Shown: positions 53,744-62,684 of the stretch, one piece after another
How positions within the stretch are numbered: the stretch's first letter is position 1
How the letters are laid out: each line of letters begins with the position of its first letter
Assembly (NCBI GenBank): GCA_965140765.1
Contig: OZ223308.1
Coordinates: 930,001 to 994,000, forward strand
Reading direction: 5' to 3'
DNA: 64,000 nt
Source: Sunxiuqinia sp963678245
GTDB lineage: Bacteria > Bacteroidota > Bacteroidia > Bacteroidales > Prolixibacteraceae
The notes under the pieces: generated by a model
What the model saw: only the letters and a program-made list of their open reading frames with translations
Database searches by the model: none
Told to the model about the DNA's origin: nothing
Made by a program: the position numbers and the translations under genes

Positions 53744-54706
53744 TTAAGCTTTTTGCCAAAGTGAGTCTACAAAATAATTCTGCTTATCGGTGAAATTTTC
53801 TAGCACTTTAAAGCCATGGCTTTGAGCGAGCTTTTCAATGCCTTTATAATCGAATTTCTGGGAAAGTTCCATGAAAATAGTTTCCCATGAGTTGAAATGA
53901 AAATCTTTATCCAGATCGCCGATAGAGACTGTTTGTTTCGTTTTGGAGACCAAAAAGCTTTTCACTCTTCCTGTTTCCGGGTTGTATTCGGTATGATGCT
54001 CAAAATTGGCTGGATTGAAATTGGCATTGAGTTCTCTATTCAGCCGCAGCAAATGGTTGAGGTTAAATTTCTCGGTGTGTCCGTGGGAATCATTGTATGC
54101 GTTCATAATCACATCCGGTGATTTTTTCAGATCGAAACCGATGAGTACCCGGTCTCCCTGATGACAGAGACCGGAGAGTTGACTGAAAAAGAGGTCAATC
54201 TCCTCCTCAGAAAAATTTCCAATGTTCGAACCCAAAAATAAAATCACCTTGCGTAAGCCGGAGTGGCCATTCAATTTTCTTACTTCCTGAAAATAGTCGC
54301 CGGTTTGGGAGCTGACATTCAATGACGGAAGTTCTTTTTTTAAACTGCTTACCAGTTCCACATTGGCTTTGTGACTAATGTCTATTGGAATGTAACGAAA
54401 GTTAACCGAACTTTCCATGAGGAACTGTAAGAGAACTTTTGTTTTCAATCCATCACCAGATCCTAATTCGATCAAATCAAATGTCTGAACACCATCTTTA
54501 AACGCATTGGTAATTTGTTTTTTGTGCGTTGAGAAAATTTCAAATTCGCAATCGGTCAGGTAATATTCCGGCATTTGCATGATATCCTGAAAAATGGAAC
54601 TTCCCTGATCGTCGTAAAAATATTTCGACAGAAGGTATTTCGGATTTGCAGAAAGGCCGTTTAGTGTGTCGGCACCAATTTCAGAAATAAGCGTTGGTTG
54701 TTCCAT
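53744..54706 (-). CDS. eanA: Histidine N-alpha-methyltransferase (EgtD/EanA type)
   Basis: A 320-residue protein from ATG 54706 (MEQPTLISEIGADTLNGLS), the standard length for EgtD. Motifs in order: 'YFYDDQGSSIFQDIMQMPEY' near the N-terminus, SAM-binding 'DLIELGSGDGLKTKVLLQFL', 'YIPIDIS', 'FLGSNIGNFSEEEI' and 'IGFDLKKSPDVIMNAYND'. EgtD/EanA trimethylates histidine to hercynine, the first step to ergothioneine. It starts 4 bp after the multi-rhodanese gene. This pairing without an EgtB oxygenase matches the oxygen-independent EanA/EanB route. An earlier start at 54814 would overlap the upstream gene and is rejected. Confidence 0.88.
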   Translation of the reverse strand: MEQPTLISEIGADTLNGLSANPKYLLSKYFYDDQGSSIFQDIMQMPEYYLTDCEFEIFSTHKKQITNAFKDGVQTFDLIELGSGDGLKTKVLLQFLMESSVNFRYIPIDISHKANVELVSSLKKELPSLNVSSQTGDYFQEVRKLNGHSGLRKVILFLGSNIGNFSEEEIDLFFSQLSGLCHQGDRVLIGFDLKKSPDVIMNAYNDSHGHTEKFNLNHLLRLNRELNANFNPANFEHHTEYNPETGRVKSFLVSKTKQTVSIGDLDKDFHFNSWETIFMELSQKFDYKGIEKLAQSHGFKVLENFTDKQNYFVDSLWQKA

Positions 54707-54710
54707 GATT

Positions 54711-56030
54711 TCAAGAATAAATTTCAGCATTCGAGTCTTCAGGTATGCCCGTTTCGTAAGGATTCTCCGGATTGTTGCTCCATTCGAACCAACCACCGTC
54801 GAATACAGAAACATGAGGCCAGCCCATCAGCCATGCATTAAACCAGGCTTCGCTACCGCGCCATCCTGTACCACAATAAAAGGCTAAATGTTTATCCGGG
54901 GTAACGCCCACCTGTTTCCAAATCTGCGCTACTTCATGAAATTCGCGGGTTGTATGATCCACATGACGATAGTTTTCCATGTGATAGGCATCGGAACCGC
55001 AGTTGCCAAAAATAGCTCCGGGAATACGGCCCTTTTTTTCGATATAATTGTAACCACTTACTTCGCCAATATACTCGGGCCAACTTCTAACGCAAACCAA
55101 GTCGGCCGTTGAAGAAACCAGCATTTCTTTCGCTTCCGGAATGTCAACAGCCAGTTCAGATTTTACAGGAATATTTACCCCGAAGTTTTCAACCGGAGTT
55201 TTGGGAACATCATCGGTGGCAATTTCGTATGCTGCATCTTCCCAGGATTGGAATCCGCCATTCAGTACCCGAACATCTTTTACGCCCGCATACATCATAA
55301 TGAAAGCATTGCGGATGGCTCCGATGTCGCCGGCTGCGCTACCCGGAAATTCGTCATCATTATCCGGGAACATGAATTTTCCGTATGAAATAACCAGTGT
55401 GTCTGACGTTATTCCATGCTTAAGCAAGGCTTGCTCTAATTCTTCTGGCGATCGGCGATTCCAGGTTTCCGTGGCTTCAAGGGCGAGTGTATCCATATCA
55501 ATTGACCTCGGAATATGCCCACTCAAATAAGCATCACGGTTGCGATAATGAGCATGAACGATGACCACTTTTTTCCCTTCGTACTCCAATGGCCTTTCGC
55601 CTGAAATGATCTCGTTTACAAAACTTGCAGGCACTAAATTCTCGAATCGAGGAAGAGAATCCATCGGTAATTCAGTGTTTGGCGACCACTCATCCTGGAA
55701 ATGATTGTAAATTTTAATTTGGTTGTATCCAGACTTTTGAAAGCGGATTGCGATCTCTTCTATTTTATCTATTGAGTAGCCATACAGCACAATTTCATGT
55801 TCGGGCAAAATTCCTTTCGACCGGACTATTTCAATCCAGTCAATATAATTCGCCCACTTTTCAGGCAGAGTTTTTGCACCTTTGATGTGACCACCTCTTG
55901 GTTCATTTTGAAGCCGCCAACCATTGTAGGCATTAACCGGACGGATGTCAATAAATTTTGCTTTGGGAGATGACAATAAAGCCACCAACTCGTTTGTCGA
56001 TATTTCAGTAAACATAGAATTATTACTCAT
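54711..56030 (-). CDS. eanB: Multi-rhodanese sulfurtransferase, EanB-like ergothioneine synthase
   Basis: A 439-residue cytosolic protein with tandem rhodanese-fold modules (about 8-110, 135-270 and 285-430). Only the last has a conventional active-site loop: C386 in AFYCGTGWRGSEAW. The earlier loops lack cysteine ('VLYGYSIDK', 'VISYGKFMFP'), so those modules are structural. In the EanB enzyme of Chlorobium limicola a persulfide on C412 attacks hercynine, with Y353 as proton donor. Here Y327 lies the same 59 residues before C386, in 'EVSGYNYIEKKG'. The adjacent methyltransferase supplies hercynine. Plain thiosulfate sulfurtransferase activity is the alternative. Confidence 0.82.
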   Translation of the reverse strand: MSNNSMFTEISTNELVALLSSPKAKFIDIRPVNAYNGWRLQNEPRGGHIKGAKTLPEKWANYIDWIEIVRSKGILPEHEIVLYGYSIDKIEEIAIRFQKSGYNQIKIYNHFQDEWSPNTELPMDSLPRFENLVPASFVNEIISGERPLEYEGKKVVIVHAHYRNRDAYLSGHIPRSIDMDTLALEATETWNRRSPEELEQALLKHGITSDTLVISYGKFMFPDNDDEFPGSAAGDIGAIRNAFIMMYAGVKDVRVLNGGFQSWEDAAYEIATDDVPKTPVENFGVNIPVKSELAVDIPEAKEMLVSSTADLVCVRSWPEYIGEVSGYNYIEKKGRIPGAIFGNCGSDAYHMENYRHVDHTTREFHEVAQIWKQVGVTPDKHLAFYCGTGWRGSEAWFNAWLMGWPHVSVFDGGWFEWSNNPENPYETGIPEDSNAEIYS

Positions 56031-56108
56031 TTAGATTGTCTTCGTTTATAACAAACAACAAAATGTATTTGAGTTAGTTTATATGTTTATTTGAACTTAA
56101 TTACTGAT

Positions 56109-56384
56109 CACTTGTATGCCTTTTTAAATGTGACATGCCCTTTGATGCTGTTTGCTATGCCCGACGGCTCAGCGAAACCAAACGGCATTGTGATTTACCT
56201 TACCATCAATTTCCCGGTCATCGCAAAATGCGGTTCCGCTCCAGTGGCAAGCCGTCTGAGTGTCGCCATCTTTAAAATATTCTTTATTTAATGATTCAAT
56301 TGGAAAATAGCTGTTTCCTTCCACATTGGCGAAGTCCTGACTTTTAGCGATTGCTTTTTCCGTTTCAGGTTGATCTCGTCGCAC
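56109..56384 (-). pseudogene. DUF427 protein, frameshifted
   Basis: The minus strand reads 'KAIAKSQDFANVEGNSYFP', then 'ESLNKEYFKDGDTQTACHWS' and 'GTAFCDDREIDGKVNHNAVW'. It stops, while another frame continues 'AEPSGIANSIKGHVTFKKAY' to a stop at 56109. This is the DUF427 pattern (VEGN-YFP, C-W-G-A, the YPEP..A..IKG.V.F end). A single-base change near 56178 breaks the frame. The N-terminal strand is also not standard. The gene lies between the ean cluster and the PocR kinase. Confidence 0.75.
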
Positions 56385-56488
56385 TATTTATTGATGTAAA
56401 CTTACAACAATAGTCGTTAGGAACTCCATTACGCGATGAGGGTGGATCAACTGAGTTATGTGACTGGGTTGAACCACTGCATGTTTAA

Positions 56489-59400
56489 TTAAGAAATTCC
56501 ATTGTTATCGTTAACCGTGAAGTAAAATGTACTTCCTTTCCCGACTTCTGATTCGACCCAGATACTTCCCCCCATCTTCTCCAAATATCCTTTGCAAATT
56601 GCCAAGCCAAGTCCGGATCCTTCGTATTTCCTCGTCAAATTCAAATCAGCCTGTATGAAGCGTTCAAAAATCGCGTCAATCTTCTCTTTAGGGATGCCGT
56701 TTCCTGTATCAGAAACATAGCATTTCACCTGATTCTGCTCCAATTCAAAACCAAAACTTACCTTTCCTTGGTTGGTGAACTTAATGGCATTGTTCATGAG
56801 GTTTGTTAGAATCGAATTCAGCTTATTTCTATCTGTTTTTACAATCGTACTTTGCAGGTCCTCCGAAATGATCAGAGAAATATCCAAGCCTTTTTTTCTT
56901 GCAATTAGTTCGAAAAAATTAAGTTGAAATTCAAAAACTCCAGCGAGCCTAAACTCTTCAATAACAAGAGGAATGTCTCCTGCTTCAATCTTAGAATATT
57001 CGATTAAATCATTTATCGTATCGAGAAGTCGTTCCCCACTTTCATTAATAACCTTCGAAAATTCAGCTCGATCATCATCATTTAAGTCGGGTATTTGTAT
57101 CAGCTCAATAAAGCCGAGGATACTATTCATCGGAGTTCTGATTTCATGACTCATATTGGCCAGAAATGCTGACTTCAATCGATCAGATTGCTCAGCCTTT
57201 TCTTTTGATTCTTTTAAATCACTAATCATTTGTTTAGTCGCTGTAATATCTTCTTTTATTGCCAGATAGTTGAGTGTTTTGCCATTCTTGTCTTTTATAG
57301 GAGAAATGCGTGCACTTTCCCAATACAAATCTCCATTCTTCTTTTTATTACAAAACTCACCTTGCCAACTCTCTCCTGACAATAATGTACTCCGCAAATT
57401 TTTGTAGAATTGAGAATTGTGATAGCCCGATGACAACAAGTTCGTTTTTTCCCCGATCACTTCTTCTTGAGTATACCCGGTAACTTTTTGAAACGCCGGA
57501 TTCACATATTCAATTCTTCCTTTCAGGTCTGTTACGACTATGCTTACAGGGCTTTGTTCAATCGCTTCGCTGAGTCTCAAGTTTCGCTGTTCTTGTTTAA
57601 TTTGATCAGTAATATCCTGTATTGTTCCATAAAGTCGAACAACTTTCCCATTTTCTTTCTCCGCCAGCCCAATTGTCCGAACCCATTTTTCTTCACCTTT
57701 CTCGCTAATAAATGGAGTTTCTATATCATAGGATGTACCTGCTTTAATCAGCTGACTTAGAGATTTTTTTATCGTTTTCAAACTTTCTCCAGGATAGTTT
57801 CGAAGAATGTCAGTTCCTTCCGGAAGCTCCTCATCAATAGGAAGTCCATATATCCGCTTGACTTCGTTTGATAAATAGGGTTTCAATGTCAGAACATCAA
57901 ACTCCCAGCCTCCTATTTTTGCGATTCGCCCGGTTTCATTAAGCAGTTGTTCCTTTCTTATTTGTTCCTTCTCGAGTTTTTTTCTTTCGGTTATGTCTCT
58001 GAATTCAACGACTCTTACTTTTTCACCTTTGTAGTGAATCATTCTTCCTTCTAGTCTCACCGGATATCGTTCACCATTCTTTTTGACAGCGATTACCTCA
58101 TATGATTCTTCATATCCTTCAATAATATTATTCATGACTAACTCCCGGGATTCCTCAGCAATTAGCAGCAAACCGTTCATGCCAACTAATTCTTCATGCG
58201 AATAGCCCGAAAGTTTCGAAAGTCCGAAATTACAATCCAAAATAACGCCTTTATCGTGGATGGCTATTCCCCCAAATGATGCATCATGCAATGCTTTAAA
58301 CCGATGAGCATTTTGTTTCGCTATTCTCTTTGCTTCTTTTAGTTTCTTGTTTTTTCGTTTCAGTTTGTCTTGCGTGTTTTTAAGAGCAGTCACATCTTTA
58401 AAAATAGCGACTATTTCGCCGCTTGGCAACTTATAAATTGAGTTTTCACGCCATCCACTTCTAGCACTATCCGAATAATAAATAGGATCAATATGAGCTT
58501 CTTCTCCCGTTTCGTATACTTTCCTGACAGCTATGAATAGAGGAGATTCTGCCATGTTGGGAAATCGTTCAGAAAGCTTTTTTCCAATAATATTTTCTTT
58601 CGAGGTACTTGTTATTCTTTCAGCAGATGAATTAAAATCGACAAAAACAAAATCGTTGCCATCTTCTATTGGTCGATACACCGCAACCCCTGAAGGAAGA
58701 TGCTCAGCTAGTTCCCGGTATCGTACTTCGTTTTCTTTTAATTGTTGTTTTATCTTTTTACTTTCTGTGAGGTCCTTCGTAACACCAACAATTCTTACTG
58801 CACTTCCATGTTTATGACTCTTACCTGTAGATTCGAACCATGAAATTTCCCCATTCCCTTTTTTTATTTCATAAATAATGGAATATTCTTTCTCCTGATC
58901 TTGTAATGCTTTTGAAAGAACGACATTTACATTTTCTATATATTCTGGTAGTATATATGAGAAAAATGTATCGAAACTATTGGCTATTGTATCTTTGGGA
59001 AGTAACAGAAGCTCGTCGGCAACATCTGAAATATAGGAATGTACTACCTCGCCAGTATCAGTATTCCATTCGCCCATCCAGATAATATCGGACAGGCTTT
59101 GGGTAATCTGTTCAAATTCAGTATCTGCCTGAACTAAAAGTTGTTTGGTATGAATCTTTTCTGTTAGTTGATTTACATAAACATAAAGCAATTCAGCAAT
59201 TTTCCGGAATTTGGACTCGCTCATAACAGTGACATCACGATAAGCGCGAATGAACTTTCCTCGGTCAACTCCGATTTTATCGGCATACCTGACAATGCTG
59301 TTTTCGTCAAAGTCGTCTCCTTTAACCTGGCCAATTAACCAGTTTGCAATATGTTTATCTCCAACTTTCATGCTAACCCCGGCGTCCCATAATCCCGCAC

Positions 59401-59686
59401 TTAAGCATCTCCGAACAGTTGGTCCATCGGTATTGTACTGTCCAATAACAGAATCTGATCGGGAACAATTGCGAGCCCCTTTTTCTGTTTGCCGGATCAC
59501 TTCGGAGCACAAGCTAGAAAAATTAGAGGCTTGCGTAATCGGAGTCCCATCAGGATAAGTAATTAATGAAGCAATCTGGTGCACCTCTGAGAATAAGTCT
59601 TGTAGCTTTTGGAGTTCTGCAATCTCGAAAAACTCGCTGATATTAAGATGTCCCTTTACCGTCGTCCCGCCATTTCCCGATTCCAT
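56489..59686 (-). CDS. PocR/multi-PAS sensor histidine kinase
   Basis: A 1065-residue soluble protein with no signal peptide or transmembrane helix. A PocR-type ligand-binding domain (about 12-180: 'FFEIAELQKLQDLFSEVHQI', 'ASNFSSLCSEVIRQTEKGAR', 'NWLIGQVKGDDFDE') is followed by about five PAS domains with PAC segments (about 200-830). Next come HisKA with its histidine in FLANMSHEIRTPMNSILGF and a HATPase ('NLMNNAIKFTNQGK', 'DTGNGIPKEKI', 'GSGLGLAICKGYL'). PocR domains bind small hydrocarbon-derived or organic ligands through a cysteine-rich pocket, and cysteines are present here. There is no receiver or output domain. The divergent single-domain regulator 377 bp away is the best partner. Confidence 0.92.
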   Translation of the reverse strand: MESGNGGTTVKGHLNISEFFEIAELQKLQDLFSEVHQIASLITYPDGTPITQASNFSSLCSEVIRQTEKGARNCSRSDSVIGQYNTDGPTVRRCLSAGLWDAGVSMKVGDKHIANWLIGQVKGDDFDENSIVRYADKIGVDRGKFIRAYRDVTVMSESKFRKIAELLYVYVNQLTEKIHTKQLLVQADTEFEQITQSLSDIIWMGEWNTDTGEVVHSYISDVADELLLLPKDTIANSFDTFFSYILPEYIENVNVVLSKALQDQEKEYSIIYEIKKGNGEISWFESTGKSHKHGSAVRIVGVTKDLTESKKIKQQLKENEVRYRELAEHLPSGVAVYRPIEDGNDFVFVDFNSSAERITSTSKENIIGKKLSERFPNMAESPLFIAVRKVYETGEEAHIDPIYYSDSARSGWRENSIYKLPSGEIVAIFKDVTALKNTQDKLKRKNKKLKEAKRIAKQNAHRFKALHDASFGGIAIHDKGVILDCNFGLSKLSGYSHEELVGMNGLLLIAEESRELVMNNIIEGYEESYEVIAVKKNGERYPVRLEGRMIHYKGEKVRVVEFRDITERKKLEKEQIRKEQLLNETGRIAKIGGWEFDVLTLKPYLSNEVKRIYGLPIDEELPEGTDILRNYPGESLKTIKKSLSQLIKAGTSYDIETPFISEKGEEKWVRTIGLAEKENGKVVRLYGTIQDITDQIKQEQRNLRLSEAIEQSPVSIVVTDLKGRIEYVNPAFQKVTGYTQEEVIGEKTNLLSSGYHNSQFYKNLRSTLLSGESWQGEFCNKKKNGDLYWESARISPIKDKNGKTLNYLAIKEDITATKQMISDLKESKEKAEQSDRLKSAFLANMSHEIRTPMNSILGFIELIQIPDLNDDDRAEFSKVINESGERLLDTINDLIEYSKIEAGDIPLVIEEFRLAGVFEFQLNFFELIARKKGLDISLIISEDLQSTIVKTDRNKLNSILTNLMNNAIKFTNQGKVSFGFELEQNQVKCYVSDTGNGIPKEKIDAIFERFIQADLNLTRKYEGSGLGLAICKGYLEKMGGSIWVESEVGKGSTFYFTVNDNNGIS

Positions 59687-60063
59687 GCAATTGCTAGATT
59701 AACTATTTTTAATTTTTGCCGTTGTCATTAAAAGTAAATAAATAACTTGAAGAGAAGAGCACTCGTTGGTGGTTTTTTTTTGAACTTCTTGCGATAGTAT
59801 GTACTTTTACTGCAAATATCCAGAATTTAAATTAGCAAAAGAAGAGAGTTTTTAGCGAGTAGTAAATGAGTTTCAGATCACTTTCCGAGTTCTATTGTTA
59901 GAATTGATTCGAAGAAATTAATACTCGTTCTTCGTTTGTGTTTGAAAGCAATAAGATTGACACTTAAATTCTACTTACTGATTTAAAAAATAAGATAAAC
60001 TATGGCATTTAAATAAATCTTTCGATATCTTTGGTTATAATAAACAAGAATAAGAATACAACC
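59687..60063. other. Divergent promoter region
   Basis: A 377-bp A/T-rich gap between the PocR kinase and the CheY-like gene. Apart from the -7 box at 60026 no gene or structure was found. Confidence 0.4.
60026..60033 (+). promoter_or_regulatory. -7 box TATCTTTG for the CheY-like gene
   Basis: TATCTTTG is an exact TAnnTTTG match 30 bases before the start ATG at 60064, giving a leader of about 25 nt. Confidence 0.55.
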
Positions 60064-60438
60064 ATGACAATAATAGATAATCCTAAAATACTTATTGCAG
60101 AAGACGTTGAATCCAATTTTTTATACCTGAGTGCTGTTTTAAGCAAAATTAAGGCGAAAATTTATTGGGCTAAAAATGGAAAGGAAGCAATTGAAATCTT
60201 CAATAGGGAAGAAGTTGATTTAGTATTGATGGATCTTCAAATGCCCGAGATGAATGGCTATGAAGCAACTAAAATCATGAAAGCCCAACGGCCCGACTTG
60301 CCAATTGTAGCGCAAACTGCCTTCGCCATGTCCGATGATCGGGAAAAGGCGCTGGATGCAGGTTGCGACGATTACCTGGCAAAGCCCATCAAATCCAAAG
60401 ACCTTTTAAACACAGTAGAAAAATACATGCACGTTTAA
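60064..60438 (+). CDS. CheY-like single-domain response regulator
   Basis: A 124-residue receiver from ATG 60064; an in-frame GTG at 60031 overlaps the promoter box and is rejected. Acidic residues E13-D14, phospho-acceptor D57 (LVLMDLQMPEMNG), switch T near 85 ('VAQTAFAM') and the lysine in 'YLAKPIK' are all present. There is no output domain. This type usually pairs with hybrid or orphan kinases as a phosphorelay element; the divergent PocR kinase lacks its own receiver and is the likely donor. A terminator follows 27 bp after the stop. Confidence 0.92.
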   Translation: MTIIDNPKILIAEDVESNFLYLSAVLSKIKAKIYWAKNGKEAIEIFNREEVDLVLMDLQMPEMNGYEATKIMKAQRPDLPIVAQTAFAMSDDREKALDAGCDDYLAKPIKSKDLLNTVEKYMHV

Positions 60439-60464
60439 AACCAGTGTGTAAAAAAAATATATTG

Positions 60465-60501
60465 AAAACGTTCATTTCTTTTTAGAGGTGAACGTTTTTT
60501 T
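60465..60501 (+). terminator. Rho-independent terminator after the CheY-like gene
   Basis: AAAACGTTCA (60465-60474) and TGAACGTTTT (60489-60498) form a 10-bp stem with a 14-nt loop, and the T-run continues to 60501. It separates the regulator from the dCMP deaminase gene. Confidence 0.85.
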
Positions 60502-60536
60502 GTAATGCATTCGGTAACTTAAGACTGATGATTTAT

Positions 60537-60544
60537 TACTTTTG
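60537..60544 (+). promoter_or_regulatory. -7 box TACTTTTG for dCMP deaminase
   Basis: TACTTTTG matches TAnnTTTG and ends 20 bases before the start ATG at 60565. It lies directly after the preceding terminator and probably drives deaminase and protease together. Confidence 0.55.
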
Positions 60545-60564
60545 CCAATTAATCACTTCATTCG

Positions 60565-60990
60565 ATGGAAAATAAACAGTTTTTGCTTGATCAACGTTAT
60601 TTGAAGATGGCCACTATTTGGGCTCAAAATTCGTATTGTAAGCGACGCCAGGTTGGTGCACTTTTGGTGAAAGACAAAATGATCATTTCCGATGGCTATA
60701 ATGGAACGCCGTCTGGCTTCGAAAATATTTGCGAAGACGACAATAATAAGACAAAACCATACGTGCTTCATGCCGAGGCCAATGCGATTACAAAGGTTGC
60801 AAAATCAAGTAACAGCAGCGAGGGTGGTACCATGTACGTTACGTCATCTCCTTGCCTAGAATGTGCTAAGCTGATTATTCAAGCCGGAATCAAACGTGTT
60901 GTGTTTACCGATAGTTACCGGTTGGAAGATGGCATCAACTTACTGAAGCGAGCTGACATTGAGGTCGTTCAGGTTGTAACGGATGAATAA
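60565..60990 (+). CDS. Deoxycytidylate (dCMP) deaminase
   Basis: A 141-residue cytidine-deaminase-fold protein. Zinc ligands are H69 in LHAEANA (with catalytic E71), C97 and C100 (SPCLEC). It also has 'CKRRQVGALLVKDKMIISDG' and 'YNGTPSGFENICED', as in dCMP deaminases and ComEB. The reaction is dCMP to dUMP, feeding thymidylate synthesis. The S41 protease follows at 10 bp, probably in the same operon. Confidence 0.93.
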   Translation: MENKQFLLDQRYLKMATIWAQNSYCKRRQVGALLVKDKMIISDGYNGTPSGFENICEDDNNKTKPYVLHAEANAITKVAKSSNSSEGGTMYVTSSPCLECAKLIIQAGIKRVVFTDSYRLEDGINLLKRADIEVVQVVTDE

Positions 60991-61000
60991 ATAAAAGTCA

Positions 61001-62638
61001 ATGAATATAAAAAAGACAAATGTTTACATGCCGATCTTAATTGCTGTATCAGTAATTATTGGTATTGTACTTGGCAATAGTTTGACCAAAATACAGGCTC
61101 CGTCATCACAAAACTTCCTTCCTCAGCGAGCCAATAAGTTGAGCACCATTGTTGAATTAATAAATGAGGCATATGTTGATTCAGTCTCAACGAACGAGTT
61201 GGTTGAAAAAACAATTCCGGAATTGCTGAAAAATTTAGATCCGCATACGGCCTATATTCCTGCTAAAGACATGCAGGAAGTTCATGAAGAGATGCAAGGA
61301 AACTTTGGTGGAATCGGTGTACAGTTTTCGATCCACAACGATACCGTGCAAGTGGTTGATGTCGTTTCCGGTGGCCCTTCATATCAATTAGGCATTTTAG
61401 CGGGCGATCGAATTGTGACAGTCAACGACTCAGTCATTGCAGGCGTTAACATCAATAATACAGATGTGTTGAATGTTCTTCGTGGCGAAAAAGGAACCAA
61501 AGTAGCTGTCGGCATCAAACGTCGGGGAATTCCAGAGCTGATCGATTTTGAAATCACACGCGGCGACATTCCAATTTACAGTATTGACGTAAGTTATATG
61601 ATTGACGATGTAACCGGTTTTGTAAAAGTAAACCGCTTTGCTGAAAAGACACATGAAGAGTTTGTTGAAGCTGTTGAAAAACTAACCAATTCCGGAGCAC
61701 AAAAAATTGTCGTTGATTTACGTGGAAATCCCGGAGGTTACCTGATGGCAGTGGTCAATATGGTCAACGAATTTTTGGACAAAGGAAAACTAATTGTTTA
61801 TACCGAAGGAAATTCACAGCCTCGCAAAACCTACAACGCCACGAAATCGGGTGTTGCTTTAGACAAAGAAATCATTGTTTTAATTGATGAATATTCGGCT
61901 TCGGCCAGCGAAATTTTTGCAGGAGCCATTCAGGATAACGACCGTGGATTAGTTGTTGGTCGTCGTTCTTTCGGAAAAGGACTGGTGCAAGAGCAAATTC
62001 CTTTCCGAGATGGTTCAGCACTCCGGCTAACTGTTGCCCGTTACTACACCCCGAGTGGTCGGTGTATTCAAAAGCCCTATGTTGAAGGCGACCAGCTGGA
62101 TTATTACCACGACATTGTGGACCGAGCCGAGCATGGTGAATTTCAAGTAGCTGATAGCATTCAATTCTCCGACTCCCTGAAGTATGAAACGATAGGTGGA
62201 CGCACTGTTTATGGTGGTGGTGGCGTGATGCCCGACTATTTTGTGGCTGCCGATACATCCGGCTATTCCGATTACTATTCGAAGATTACGCAAAAAGCAC
62301 TGGTTTATCATTTCGCATACCAATATAGCGATAACAACCGGGAATTATTAAATGAACTTAAAACAGCAAAAGAGTTCGATAATTACCTGGATGATGCTAA
62401 AATCTTGGATCAGTTTTTAGTGTATGCCAGCAAAGAAGGCTTGGAAACTGATCGAAAGGGCTTGGCAAAAAGTGGGAAAATTATTGAAACTCAAATAAAA
62501 GCCTACATCGCCCGCAATATTATCGGAGAGGAAGGATTCTTCCCAATTATTAAGGATATCGATGAAACATTGCAACGGGCAATTCAGCTTTCTCAGTCAA
62601 AAAAACAACTTAGTCAGTTACTTGCTGTAACAAAATAA
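61001..62638 (+). CDS. C-terminal processing protease (S41, CtpA type)
   Basis: A 545-residue protein with an N-terminal membrane anchor or uncleaved signal (about 9-26). A PDZ domain (about 90-175, 'GNFGGIGVQFSIHNDTVQVV') is followed by the S41 core with 'KIVVDLRGNPGGYLMAVVNM', the serine box 'EYSASASEIFAGAIQD' and the lysine in 'RSFGKGLVQEQIPF'. It cleaves periplasmic proteins from their C-termini with a Ser-Lys dyad. The C-terminal extension (about 420-545) is usual in Bacteroidota. It follows the deaminase by 10 bp. Confidence 0.93.
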   Translation: MNIKKTNVYMPILIAVSVIIGIVLGNSLTKIQAPSSQNFLPQRANKLSTIVELINEAYVDSVSTNELVEKTIPELLKNLDPHTAYIPAKDMQEVHEEMQGNFGGIGVQFSIHNDTVQVVDVVSGGPSYQLGILAGDRIVTVNDSVIAGVNINNTDVLNVLRGEKGTKVAVGIKRRGIPELIDFEITRGDIPIYSIDVSYMIDDVTGFVKVNRFAEKTHEEFVEAVEKLTNSGAQKIVVDLRGNPGGYLMAVVNMVNEFLDKGKLIVYTEGNSQPRKTYNATKSGVALDKEIIVLIDEYSASASEIFAGAIQDNDRGLVVGRRSFGKGLVQEQIPFRDGSALRLTVARYYTPSGRCIQKPYVEGDQLDYYHDIVDRAEHGEFQVADSIQFSDSLKYETIGGRTVYGGGGVMPDYFVAADTSGYSDYYSKITQKALVYHFAYQYSDNNRELLNELKTAKEFDNYLDDAKILDQFLVYASKEGLETDRKGLAKSGKIIETQIKAYIARNIIGEEGFFPIIKDIDETLQRAIQLSQSKKQLSQLLAVTK

Positions 62639-62646
62639 AACCTTAC

Positions 62647-62684
62647 CCGTCATAAAGGTGTAACGACCCAAATAAGTATGACGG
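62647..62684 (+). promoter_or_regulatory. Inverted repeat covering the sigma-factor start codon
   Basis: CCGTCATA (62647-62654) is complementary to TATGACGG (62677-62684), with a 22-nt loop. The right arm contains the ATG (62678) of the ECF sigma gene. In the mRNA the start codon would be base-paired, which could damp translation. There is no T-run, so it is not a terminator for the upstream protease. Confidence 0.45.

Noticed and set aside
53744..54814. Extended start of the methyltransferase at 54814
   Set aside because: Would overlap the multi-rhodanese gene by about 100 bp and add residues not found in the EgtD family; ATG 54706 gives the standard length.
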